Assembly (NCBI RefSeq): GCF_905475395.1
Contig: NC_058339.1
Coordinates: 8,564,001-8,628,000, forward strand
DNA from: Chrysoperla carnea
Lineage: Eukaryota > Arthropoda > Insecta > Neuroptera > Chrysopidae
Reading direction: 5' to 3'
Length of the DNA stretch: 64,000 nucleotides
Under the pieces are notes generated by a model. The model was given only the letters and a program-made list of their open reading frames with translations. It made no database searches and was not told the origin of the DNA. Positions 12,550-24,700 of this stretch are shown in pieces (the stretch's first letter is position 1; every line of letters begins with the position of its first letter). Position numbers and translations under genes: made by a program.

Positions 12550-13049
12550 CTATCTCTATATATTATAAATGCGAAAGTAAGCTTGTTTATTTGTTTGTTT
12601 GTTTGTTACGCTTTCACGCTAAAACTAGCGAATAGTTTTTAATGAAACAATACAGCAATATAGCTCATAATTCAGAATAACACATGAGATATAATTTATA
12701 AAGATATATTAATAAAAAATAAATTAATAAATTAAAAATTAATTTAATTTGACATTACCATAAATTACAGATTTCTGTTAAAGTAGTCATTTGATATTAC
12801 CATAAATTACAGATAAAATAGTAAAAATAGTCAATATACAATATTTCACGGCCATCTTTTCTAATATACTCAATGAATAATTACTATTATAGATTTAAAA
12901 AAATAGAAAATCATACATATATTTTACCTGTGTAAAACAATCCTTACCATTATTTCGAGTGTTATAGAAAGGGGATAAGCGAGAGAAATCTTTATCAATC
13001 TTTACTTTTAAAGTTTAAACCCAGCGAAGCGGGTGGGTATCACTCTAGT
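12550..13049 (+). mobile_element. Helitron-like non-autonomous element
   Basis: The left part reads ATTATAAATGCGAAAGTAAG followed by a (TTTG)n run and TTACGCTTTCACGC. The right part reads CCAGCGAAGCGGGTGGGTA and ends near CTAGT. This combination is typical of widespread insect Helitron-like repeats. No inverted termini and no target-site duplication are seen, which fits that class. Assignment is from remembered family character only. Confidence 0.45.
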
Positions 13050-14639
13050 CGAATAATAATTATTAATAGATATAATTACAAAACAATATTTTTCGGCCTT
13101 CATAATTGAGATACACAAAAAATTCGTTTCTATATAAAAAAAACTCGAATGATTAATTGTTTTTTAGAATACCCCTTGTGGAAATAAATCTGTTCTGGAA
13201 GTCGTAATATTTAGTTTGCAATTCAGTAAAAGAATATGTGAAGTAAAACTAACTATTTCTGAAAAAGTCAGAAAATATATATTTTTCAAAATAGATCGTT
13301 TTTTTTGAGATTTTCCCATAGGGGATAAGATTTCTCCATTTGAAATTCCTGCAATGTATTTTATATCGATTTCAATGATTTTTTTCTTAAAAATTTGCAT
13401 GGATACGTAAGCAACCCATAAAAAATTTGAGCCTTTAAATCAAACATTGTTGTCATGCTCATACATCCTTAAATAGAAATAAGTAATGGACGTAAATCCA
13501 TTGAAGTTTACAGCTTCACTGCTTTCATCTTTTCATGTGATATAATATGCCAAAAGCTATAAAATTGATTATGTATGAGGGACTTTGACTATATGAAAAG
13601 TACACCAAAAGAAAAAACGTGATTATTGGCAACTGTGGAAATCACGTTTAAAAAATAATATAATATGTACTTGCATTTTTAATAAGCATTAAAAGTTTTA
13701 TGCTTATTTAAAATCATTTTAAATTAATACAATATAAAGTAAACCTCGATTTTAATCATAGCTTGGAACTTTTTTCATAAAAAACGTAGAGTTGCGGTTT
13801 TTACATTCAGTAAAAAAATTTTACATTCAGTAGAGACAAAAAAGAACGAGAGGTGTTGTGGGACACCCGATAGGAAAAGATAAAGTTTTATACGATATAC
13901 GTGTCATAACTCATTATTAACATACTTCTGCGATTGTCCAACCCGTACTACGCACTGGTTGTACAAATTTTTGAGGCGTACGTTAACAATGCTGTTATCC
14001 CTTTGTATATTGTAAAGAACTATTTTCTGTTACATTTCTTTGACTAATGACTACCTATATTTGAATAAATAAATCAAAATGATAAATGAAGGATGTAACA
14101 AATTTTTTATAAATTCCCTAAGACCATTTCTTAGATAATAGTGTAATTAATCAGAAAAAAATTAGTCACCAAGATTCTAGCGGACAAGGTCGCGAGGCGT
14201 AAATATAATTGCATTTAAAATTAACCGTAAATAAACTAAATTCACAATTCGGTTAATATAGTGATGAAAATGATACCCAACTTGTTACTTGAGGGTTTTT
14301 GGGGTCGTTGAACACGAATATCACGTCAGAATTGGTCTACGAGGTATCTATATAGTATATGGTAAAATAATAAATTTCCGATATCGCAAATCAGCACATC
14401 GTCAAACAAAATAATCAAATACATATAATCTTACCTCTATTCATGTTTATTACCCTTAATGTGACTTACCAAAAGTACTTAAGGGGCAATAAAATATGGA
14501 AAATTTATTCTTGAATTAACTTTATTTATCTTGCATAAAAATTATTTACATTGATTAAAATAACTAAATAATTATTGAGTGGTTACAATATTGCTTTGAT
14601 AATTTGTTCATTTATTATTCATGTCACAACCGAAACCAA

Positions 14640-14872
14640 AATTATTTTAATTATTTGTGGAAAAATGGCGCACTAGTACAAGGGCTAACAACCAGTGGCA
14701 TAGCTATGTTATGGCTAGGTGGTGCAATGCACCAAGGCTCCAAAGCTCCAAAGCTCAGAGATTCAGTTGAGTATAATAAAAAAGTCAACATAATTTTTTC
14801 TTGCTTTTTGATCGTGATTAAGATATCTTCTAGCAGAACTGTGCTTCGGGTACACTGAAACAATAATAATAG
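14640..14872. repeat. Repeat X, copy 1 (next to non-LTR 3-prime end)
   Basis: A block of about 230 bp also present, inverted, at 23345-23575 and in both cases directly downstream of the same non-LTR 3-prime sequence. Read on the minus strand it begins with a pyrimidine tract and CAG followed by a frame with CTRSTVLLEDIL and LLYSTESL. The opposite strand is also open. Origin unknown. Confidence 0.5.
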
Positions 14873-14889
14873 AAATCAGGGAATTAAGA

Positions 14890-15195
14890 AGGTTAGGTTA
14901 AATTGGGTTAGAGTGGCTGTCCTGGGGTGGGACACACTTAGACCATAGGGTTCGTTGTGATACCGTAAATGGGTTGGCCCATTCCCGACCACTACTCCAT
15001 GAACCATTTGGAGCTGTTTAAGAGTAGCAGGAATGCTTTGACGTCGACTGACTTTAGGTCGGAGAGGTCGTCAAAGAGAGACTGACTCAAGTAAGTCCAT
15101 CTCCTCATGACAAGAGCTGGGCAGTGACAGAGAAGATGAGACATTGTCTCCTCCTCGTCACCACTGGAACAGCTCCTACCGTAACTTGGGAATTA
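14890..15195 (-). mobile_element. Non-LTR retrotransposon 3-prime fragment, copy 1
   Basis: In minus orientation this carries the coding end and 3-prime tail of the element seen best at 20235-20650: the CCHC-like segment, the end of the reading frame, then the untranslated block with GGACAGCCACTCTAACCC. The tail is degenerate compared with the other copies. Confidence 0.7.
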
Positions 15196-15791
15196 AGAAA
15201 GGTAAAGGAAAATTAAAATACCTTAATAACATACTAACAAGTATCAACCTGAACTGAAAAGAATAGCCCAGAGATACGCTTACAGAGGGCATTCGATAAT
15301 ATAACCCAACCCAACCCAACCCATGTAGATTCAGATTACGAAACCTCTAAATTTTGTCCTATAGCACCGATTTCGGTGAAAATTTCTGATAAGAGGTGTC
15401 ACAATTAATGATAACCAGCTCTTCCAGGGGGTAGAAAAATATATCTTGAAAATGAAAGCGGGAATCGATTGAGTGATGAATTCCCGGGATAGGAGATAAA
15501 CGCGACGAAATGAACAGTAACAACTAATTTTCATAGTGGAAAAAATTGTTTTTATTTTAATAATCAGCCTCAAAGGACGTCGTACCTAAACTTACCATAA
15601 TTTGGAACATTGACCATAATTTTTGAAATTATAAAAAATGAAAATAGGAAATTTTCTAAGAAAATACAATTACAAAAATAAAATGGATCAATTTAATTAA
15701 AACATTAAATAAACTTTTTAATATAAAAATAAATAAATAAAATTTTAATTAATATATTTAATGCTAAATGAGGTGATATTTATAAAATGTT

Positions 15792-18700
15792 TTATTTTTT
15801 ATCAGCCTTAGTTTTTTCATTATCTACATTATCTACATTATTTTGATTTTCGTACTTTTCAGGTGGCACTGCTTGGAATACTACTTGAATCAATTTTGTA
15901 AAATGATCTAAAATAGAAAAGTTATTATATATTAATATTTTTAAATAAATCTCGAAGACCTCTTCCGATATTAAATAATAAAAATAATATTACTTACCCA
16001 TTAATGGTAATTTCATTTTATAATAGACGAATGGAATATAAACAAATATTCCAGAAATTATAAATGCAAGTGCAAACAAATATTTAGGTGATGGATCGGT
16101 AGCAATTGGTGTTACACTTAAAAATAAGGCAACTAAAAATATAAAATAAGGGATCCATATGGGAACCTGAAAATAATTAGATCATCTATTAGAAAATTTT
16201 CGTCCCACTTTTAGTCGGAGACAGACACTGAAGAAACATTTTGCATAAATCTTGATTCTTAGACGAAAATCGTATATCTGACATGAAATTCGTAATCAGC
16301 GAACATAAATATCTGTTAGATAACAGTTTGAACGATAAATACATATTTTTCCGTCATTGTTTCAAAAAAGTGGAATTTCGGGTCGAAAATTACTACGATT
16401 TTTGGAATTCGTGACAGAATTTGTGTAAACTGATATCGGATTTGTATTTAACGACCAAAAATACTTAATAGAGATAACAATTTTAAGACAAAATAAGCAT
16501 TTCAATAAAATGGCTACAAAATTTGCCCCCCCCCCCGCTAGAGCGGCCGATGGCCCATCGAAGCGGCCGAGTAAACGCTAGTTTTAAAATAAAAGTATTT
16601 CTAAATTTATTTACTTTAATTTACACTTTAAGATTGTTAACGTTAATAAACACGAAGCAATGCAAAAGGTTTCAGAAAAAAAAATATTTTCTCATAGAAG
16701 CATGTCTATGAGAAAATCTATTTTCATGTATGAAAGTAGTAAAAAGAAAATATACCTTATATGGACGATGAACACCTGGCTTTGTGTACCTTAAAACTAT
16801 TAAAGACACCATGGCCACACCATAAAATATCCAAATAAAGAAACTTGCAAATTCAATTAGGGTAACTATACTACCACACATGATAAATATCAACGAAATT
16901 AAACCCTAAAAAAATGTAAAATTTACAAAATTATTAACATAAAAAATAAAAAAAAAAAAGATTCCCATTTGAGAAAATCTATTTTTGGTTCGCTTTAGCT
17001 TTAAGATTATGTTAAAGGTCAAATCCTAGGTCACCATTGGATTCTCCGTTGAAGAATATGTCGAATATGATAGTTATGCAGAGGTCACCTTTGACCTTGG
17101 AATAACCTTGAATATCGTTGCCAAGAATATGAAATCAAAAGCGAGAGTTCCCATTTGAAAAATGGATTTTTAGTTCACTGTAGCTTTCAGGTTATGTTAA
17201 AGGTCAAATATATCGAATATGATGGTTATCCAGAGGTCATCTTTGACCTTGGAATAACCTTGAATAACGTTGTCAAGAATATGAAATCAAAAGCGAGAAT
17301 TCCCATTTTAAAAATGGATTTTTGGTTCACTGTAGCTTTAAGATTATGTTAAAGGTCAAATCCTAGGTCACCATTGGATTCTCCATCGAAAAATATGTCG
17401 AATATGATGGTTATCCAGAGGTCATCTTTGACCTTGGAATAACCTTGAATAACGTTGTCAAGAATATGAAATCAAAAGCGAGAATTCCCATTTGTAAAAT
17501 GGATTTTTGGTTCACTGTAGCTTTGAGGTAAAGTCCAAGGTTTACATTGAATTTCCCTTCAAAAAATACGTCGGATATGATATTTTTCATTATTTTCCTT
17601 CACTGACTCTGGGAGATCTCCAGGAGTTTCCATACTTTTGGGACACAAAATCGATGTTGAATAAATATCTTACCTGAAATGCAACAGCAGGTGCTGGTGT
17701 CAATCGTTTAACATTGACATAAGAAAATGCTTTAATCATATGTCCTTCTTGGCCAGCCACATAACATAATCGTGTGATACTAAATTGTATACTTAATGCA
17801 CAGCCAAAAGTTGCCAACGCTACACCAATTGGTATAATCACACTAAAAGTTCCAAGAATACGTTCACCAAAAACTACGGCAACTGCTGGTGCCGCTTCCA
17901 TTTCACCAATTGTTAATACTGCCATGTAAGCAACATTCATAAACACGTATAAAAGTGTTACTAACGGAACACTTATTAAAATACTAAGCGGAATATTTCT
18001 AAAACATAAGAGATCAAATGTTTTCGAGATCAATTAAACTAAACTTGTATTTATTTTTTGTTAACAAAAACAAAACGTGAAAAAAATCAACGAAATACTT
18101 CTATTCTAATTTATTCGAAAAGCTTAAAAAGTTTTAAAGGTTTAAGAGCAGGTATATGGTGTTTTTTAACTAGAAGTCGAAAAATAAGTTTTATCCAGAA
18201 AAATGTTTCAAGCAAAAAATTTGGCGCACATTTCACGCAATCATTATATTTGACATGAACTTTCAGGTTCAATGAAAGGCTCATTTTGCTTCAGAACTGA
18301 CAAAAGATCGTAGAAAACTTTAAATTAGAAAGTTATTCCTTATTTAAAGAAAAGAAATGAGCCACCAGGAATTATGTTGAAAAAGATGTTCCTATTCGTA
18401 AAAGTCAGTTTTAGCAGCATGCCAACGGTTTTGGTGCTTAAATAACGTAAACACCAAAACGGTGAGGTGAGAATATGAATGCCACACTCATTGGTGTCGC
18501 ACCCCTGTACGCCGTTACTAGATACTAACCCTGTATAAGTATTCGAAGCGAATTACATAAATGCCGTACAGAAATAAATTTTTAATTCCCGTCAATTTCC
18601 GAAGCCCTATGTAATTTTTATTTCTGTAGGTACGGCTTTTATGTAATTCGCTTCGACCTACTGTTGAATTTCAGATCTCTCGATTATCGAAACTCAAATT

Positions 18701-21700
18701 TGAACGTTTTATATTTTCTATCTATGAAAATAGTGAACTAACTGTAATAATTACAAAAAAAGGTTTAAGAATATTTACCTGGATGGGTTTTTTATTTCTT
18801 CGGTAACAGTTGTAACTGTTGACCTAGCAAACAAATATTAAGTTTAAATATTATACAGAATCATTAATGAATTAAAAAAAAAGAATTCCTCCGGGAGCGG
18901 GCAGCAAAATCATTTGTCTCAACAAATCCGTAAAACAATCAGTTACGGCAACCCAATGAGAATGGTTTCGAAAATGAAGGAGGGGGTAATTTGTAATGGA
19001 AAATCAGGCAAGGGCTTCTTGTATATTTATTTGTTTAACTTCAATAATAAGCTGATAGAATATAGGACCCTATATATTGATTAAAAGGCAAATTTTAAAA
19101 TGGCTCTATTTAAAATAAAAATAAAAAATATAAAAATAATTTTTTACCATCCATCATAAGCCCATAAACCACTATAAAATGCTAAAGCAATACTTGACGG
19201 TTTTGTATGTGTACCCTTAAAACCAGTCTTTAGATTATCAGTATAGCCTGAAACAAAAATAATTTTATTAAATATTATCAAAATATTCGCCACTAATAAT
19301 TTTTCTTAATTTTCTAAAAATTTAGAGTCGAATGATGCATTTGATGAAAGCTCTCCTCTGCCACTGCCCAGCTCTTGTCATGAGGAGATGGACTTACTTG
19401 AGCCAGCCTCTCTTTGACGACCTCTTCGACCTAAAGTCAGTCGACGTCAAAGCCCTCCTACTGTTCTTAAACAGCTCCAAATGGTTCATGGAGTAGTGAC
19501 CGGGGATGGGCCAACCCATTTACGGTATCACAACGGACCCTATGGTCTAAGTGTGTCCCACCTCAGGACAGCCACTCTAACCTAACCTAACCTAAGCCTA
19601 AGGGGTTCATAGAAAAAGAAAGCGAAAACTGCTTTTCCAAAATAAGACCAGTTTCTAATAATTCTTAGTGTAAATATTCATTGATTCGTAGCAAAAAACT
19701 TACCAGTAGAAATTGCATAAATTCCAGCCCCAATAATCACAACACATACAAGAACCTTGAATGCTCCAAAAATATTTTGAATTTTTACATATAATTTAAC
19801 ACTTGCAATATTTATAAATGTAATTAAACCTAAAAAAAATACAATTAAATCAATTATAAAAAACCGCAAGGCACTTATGGGAAATGAAATCAATTAACAG
19901 GAAAGACTAAGCAAATTTTACTCACCTAAAGCTCCTAATGCTATATACATTTTAACATTCTCGATACTATTTTTATCGATATGATAATGATCAATCACAG
20001 GTTGACAAATATATTCAGCAAATGTTAAAGTTATAACTGCAACTTCTGCCGGCCGTAAAACCACAACATACACCCATGAACATATAAATGCCGGTAATGG
20101 ACCCCAAAATGGATGTAAATTATTAAATGATTCGGTAAAGTATGCATATTCTGCACCTGATCGAGGCACAACTGTTCCTAATTCTGCAAAAGCCAAAGCA
20201 CCTAAAAATTTAGAACAATTATTAAAACAATATTCTTTTGCTAATCTGTTGCGGCTATCACAGTGTGATGTTCGCAAAGTTGTTGCGGCTATCACAGGAC
20301 ACTGGCTGGGCGACAAGCATGCTGAACGCTTAGGCCTGGCAGTGTATCACGACTACTGCGGGAGCTGTCACAGTGGTGACGAGGAGGAGACAATGTCTCA
20401 TCTCCTCTGTCACTGCCCAGCTCTTGTCATGAGGAGATGGACTTACTTGAACCAGTCTCTCTTTGACGACCTCTCCGACCTAAAGTTAGTCGACGTCAAA
20501 GCCCTACTGCTGTTCTTAAACAGCTCCAAATGGTTCATGGAGTAGTGGTCGGGGATGGGCTAACCCATTTACGGTATCACAACGGATCCTATGGTCTAAG
20601 TGTGTCTCACCCCAGGACAGCCACTCTAACCTAACCTAACCTAACCTACCCTGCTATAATTCTATTTACACATATGTGATAAATTTCTTTCTGGCAAAAC
20701 AGAATTTAGCAGGGATTCTAATGACCAAGTTAGTATATGACGTGAAATACTATGTACGATTTCTGTGTCTAAAAGGGACTCGTGGAAGAGGTTTTGAAAC
20801 AACAATTGTTGGGTAGTGACCATGGAACATTTTGTTTCATATATGTTTTGGACTTTGATTCCAGTACAATGGGTAACATTTTAATAGGTTGAGTTAATGA
20901 TATAAAAATTTTATAGGAATAGGTTTGAAAGCTTTTATTAATATACAAAAATCTAAGGAATCACAATTAATAATCATAATAACAAGTTTCAATTAAAAAA
21001 ACCAAAAACGAAACAATTAAACCACACATCAAAAAAAATAATGGCGAATAAATATTTTCGATAGTTAAAAAATTATGCGTTAAAAATCCTTCCATATTAC
21101 TTTTTTCAATAAAAATCCCATTGCTATTCATAAATGCATCCTTTTTCCATTTATCAAGTAGACCGTAATCAAACATTTTTGAAAGACGATCATGAAACGA
21201 TAATCTGTAAGGTGTGTGCTCTTGTAAATACCAAACATACGTTCGAGTAATGAAATTAATGTCATGGGTTACCCGTAAATTGTGATAAATGTTAAATAAA
21301 ACATTTCGACATTCAAAAATTAAATCAAATAACAATATAGTCTGATCACCCATAACGACCATTTTATCATCATGTAATGTTGATTCTAACGCAATACAAG
21401 TATTTTCATAAAATTTGCTTTTCTTCGCCACTTGTTTGTTACGAAAACTTACTATAGTTGTATCTTTTATAAATGCAAATGTGTAATTATTTCGAATTAA
21501 TTCATCAATATATGATGGATCTCTTTGGAATCCATTCAACATTATATTAAATAGTTCTGTTTTATAACAAGTGCTTACAATTAAAATGAACGCAAGCCAA
21601 AAGAATATTACAAAACGAACAAGAATCGAATGAAATTCATATTCAATCCAAAAATCTTGACTTTGATCCAAAACGGTTTTCATCAAACTCATCCAAACAT

Positions 21701-24700
21701 ACCAAAACGTACAATTATTATTCCTACAAAATATTTTCTCAAAGCCATAAATAATAAGAGCAATTAAGAAACAAGAAAATCCAAATAAAAACCATAAATT
21801 ATTGTTAAATGGTAATAATATTGTCCAAATTGTGCCAAAACGTATTTTTTTGGTTGTAGCAAAAATCGCCAAATAATTTTCATTAGAAAATGATCCAACA
21901 TAATCAACGTGCCGAAATAAACAACTCGGTGTCAATGAAAACGCTCCAATTACCATGTCATATTGACCGCCCATTTGTACATTCTGTAATAATGACATCC
22001 ATCGACCAAAACTCTTAATTACTCTGTAGTTACCAATTAAATTAAATTTAAAATTTAAAATTTCACTTAATAAAAATAAAGCACGGCCTTCAATACTATG
22101 TTCGTTTCGACAAGTTTGATTTTGTTCACAATAAAAAAATGGTTTAATTGTGTTATAACCAATGTGTAATGTATGCCCATTCAAATTTCGAAACATATTC
22201 TCTTTCGGTAATGAATCTAAATCCGTTATTTCTTGTAACTGTCCCGTTCGATTTCCACAATAGAAACAAACATAATATGCAGAATTGTTATATAAAACAT
22301 AAACCATGGACGCTTTTTCAACACCATTTTGTGTCCAAAAAGTTTTATTCAATATATTTCGTTCGTATGTACTTCCCGAAAATTTTTTTTGCATTTTATC
22401 ACTAATTTCAATATTTTTATCCAGAATTTTTTTATCAAATATAATAAATATAACGATGTCTAAGTAACATTGAATTAGGGCTTTTTGGAAATATATTTGG
22501 AAATTCCATTGATCTTGAAACACAACTACGTGCACATATCTGCCATGCCGTTTTTGATAAAATTTTTTTGGTTTTTCTGTACTTAGGTACGTACCATGTA
22601 TTAATTGTAAATTTGTAAATAATTTTGGATTCCAATGCTCATCGATCGTAGATAAAAATTTATCGTCTACATGAAAATAGAACGTATGTTCCGGATATTT
22701 TTGTAACATCGGTTGGAAATACTTCGTACTTTCAAAAGTAGTTTTTTTATAATTACTTTTTACATTCAATATTTTTAGTTGACATTCAATAATATTTAAG
22801 TCGATAATTATTATTAGCCATAAGCTACGAAATATTTTCGCAAGCATTCCCATTTTAGTTGTACCAAAGCTTTATCGCTAAACTAAATAAATCTTTTGCG
22901 TGTTTTTTATTTTATTTTCATTCCATTAACATGTAATGATTTTTTTTTTTCATGTGAGTAATATAAACCACTTTTACTAATTATTTACGACGTATTATTG
23001 ATATTAAAAACTTGAGTTCAAAAGTTCAGTTTTATTCGTAGACTTTTAAAATTAATTAATATTTATGATTAAGAGGAACGCCTAGGCCTGGCAGTGTATC
23101 ACGACTACTGCAGGAGCTGTCACAGTGGTGACGGGAAGGAAACAATGTCTCATCTTTTCTGTCACTGCCCAGCTTTTTCCATGAGGAAATGGAAGGAAAT
23201 GGTCGTCAGCCTCTCTTTGACGACCTCTCCGACTGAAAGTCGACGTCAAAGCCCTCCTGCTGTTCTTAAACAGATCCAAATGGTTCATGGAGTAGTGGCC
23301 GGGGATGGGCCAACCCATTTACGGTATCACAACGGACCATGGTCTAATTCCCTGATTTCTATTATTATTGTTTCAGTGTACCCGAAGCACAGTTCTGCTA
23401 GAAGATATCTTAACCACGGTCAAAAAGCAAGAAAAAATTACGTTGGCTTTTTTATTATACTCAACTGAATCTCTGACCATTGGAGCCTTAGTCGATTGCA
23501 CCACCTACCCTAACATAGCTATGCCACTTGTTGCTAGTCCTTGTACTACTGCGCCATTTTTCCACAAATCATGAGCTCCAAATGGTTCATGAAGTAGTGG
23601 CCGGGGATGGGCCAACCCTTTTTCGGTATCACAACGGACCTTATGGTTTAAGTGTGTCCCACCCCAGGACAGCCACTCTAACCTAACCTAGCCTATGGTT
23701 AAGAGCCAGTAGATGGCTACCTGCATGTATTTTACCTGAAGGCATTTATAAAAAGCAAATTTTTTAGTTTTACATATTCCATTCTTAACGAAGAGCGATA
23801 ATGGAAATGGAGTTAGTTCATACTCTAAAAATTTTTGAAGTAGACTGTCAAATTTTATTGTAATGCTTACTAGATAAGATAAAAGATAAAAAGAATTTAT
23901 TGCCAATTTTTGTACATTACATATAAGTATCAAAATGTGTTTGTAGATGTTCCTTCATTCTAATACCACCTTATCTATCGATCCTTAGAAGAGGTGGTTG
24001 CCACCCCCTGAACAAAAGCACCACCAGGCACCATATAACTTTTGATCTAGAGGATGGATCACTCCATTACTGGAGTGATACATACATACATCCATACATA
24101 CATATATATACACTGATAAACAGATTACCACTCCTTTGTTTCGCGCAGTCGGATAATAAGAGTACACTTAAGAATAAATATGGAAAGAAAACGTACCAAT
24201 TAAAGAAATAACTCCACAAACAAACCATACCACTGTACACATTCCAACCGATCCAGAATAGCTTAATGCTGGTGCTGGCGAAACAAATATGCCTGAACCA
24301 ATCATAACACCTAAAATTAAGCTAACAGCTGAAAATAAACCCAATTCTCTATTTAATGTTACATCCTTCTTTCCCTCTTCGAGTGTATTATCCACCGCTT
24401 TTGTTGGAAGTGTATCATCATGTGTAGCCAAATCATTTGCTCCATTTTCTGTAGTGGCAACGGGAACTGTTAAAAAGAAACAAAAACGTAAAATTAAAAT
24501 TAAACTGATAACTTTAGATCTGAAATAGAAAGTGAATACAAGTTTGTTTATATTATTGTGGCTGTGAGCGGTTTCTTGAACAGAAAATCAAAGAAGTTGT
24601 CCTAGCGGTAAATTTTTTTTATATACCATTTCCTTTCGAAGTTATATACAAATCTTGGACCTACAGGACCCATCTTGTAAATCATTAGAGATAGAAATAG

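Larger units (their letters stand above)
11659..15791. other. Intergenic region between the two transporter genes
   Basis: About 4.1 kb with no supportable host gene. It holds a partial GTAGTCGCGG-family MITE at about 12268-12360, a Helitron-like element, a repeat at about 13850-14010 whose core GATATACGTGT is shared with 59605-59700, another MITE fragment near 14250-14350, repeat X, a non-LTR 3-prime fragment and a short AACCC run near 15301. Confidence 0.6.

Noticed and set aside
14604-14863. Overlapping frames at 14.6-14.9 kb as genes
   Set aside because: Both lie in repeat X, which recurs inverted at 23.4 kb; being open on both strands is not evidence of a gene.
15300-15325. Interstitial telomere array
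   Set aside because: The repeat is AACCC, about four units only, not the TTAGG unit; too short to interpret.
16960-17580. A CRISPR array
   Set aside because: The units are about 185 bp, continuous and without spacers, within an insect intron.
20249-20545. 98-codon frame as a host zinc-finger gene
   Set aside because: It is the C-terminal end of a non-LTR polyprotein and recurs at other positions with its 3-prime tail.
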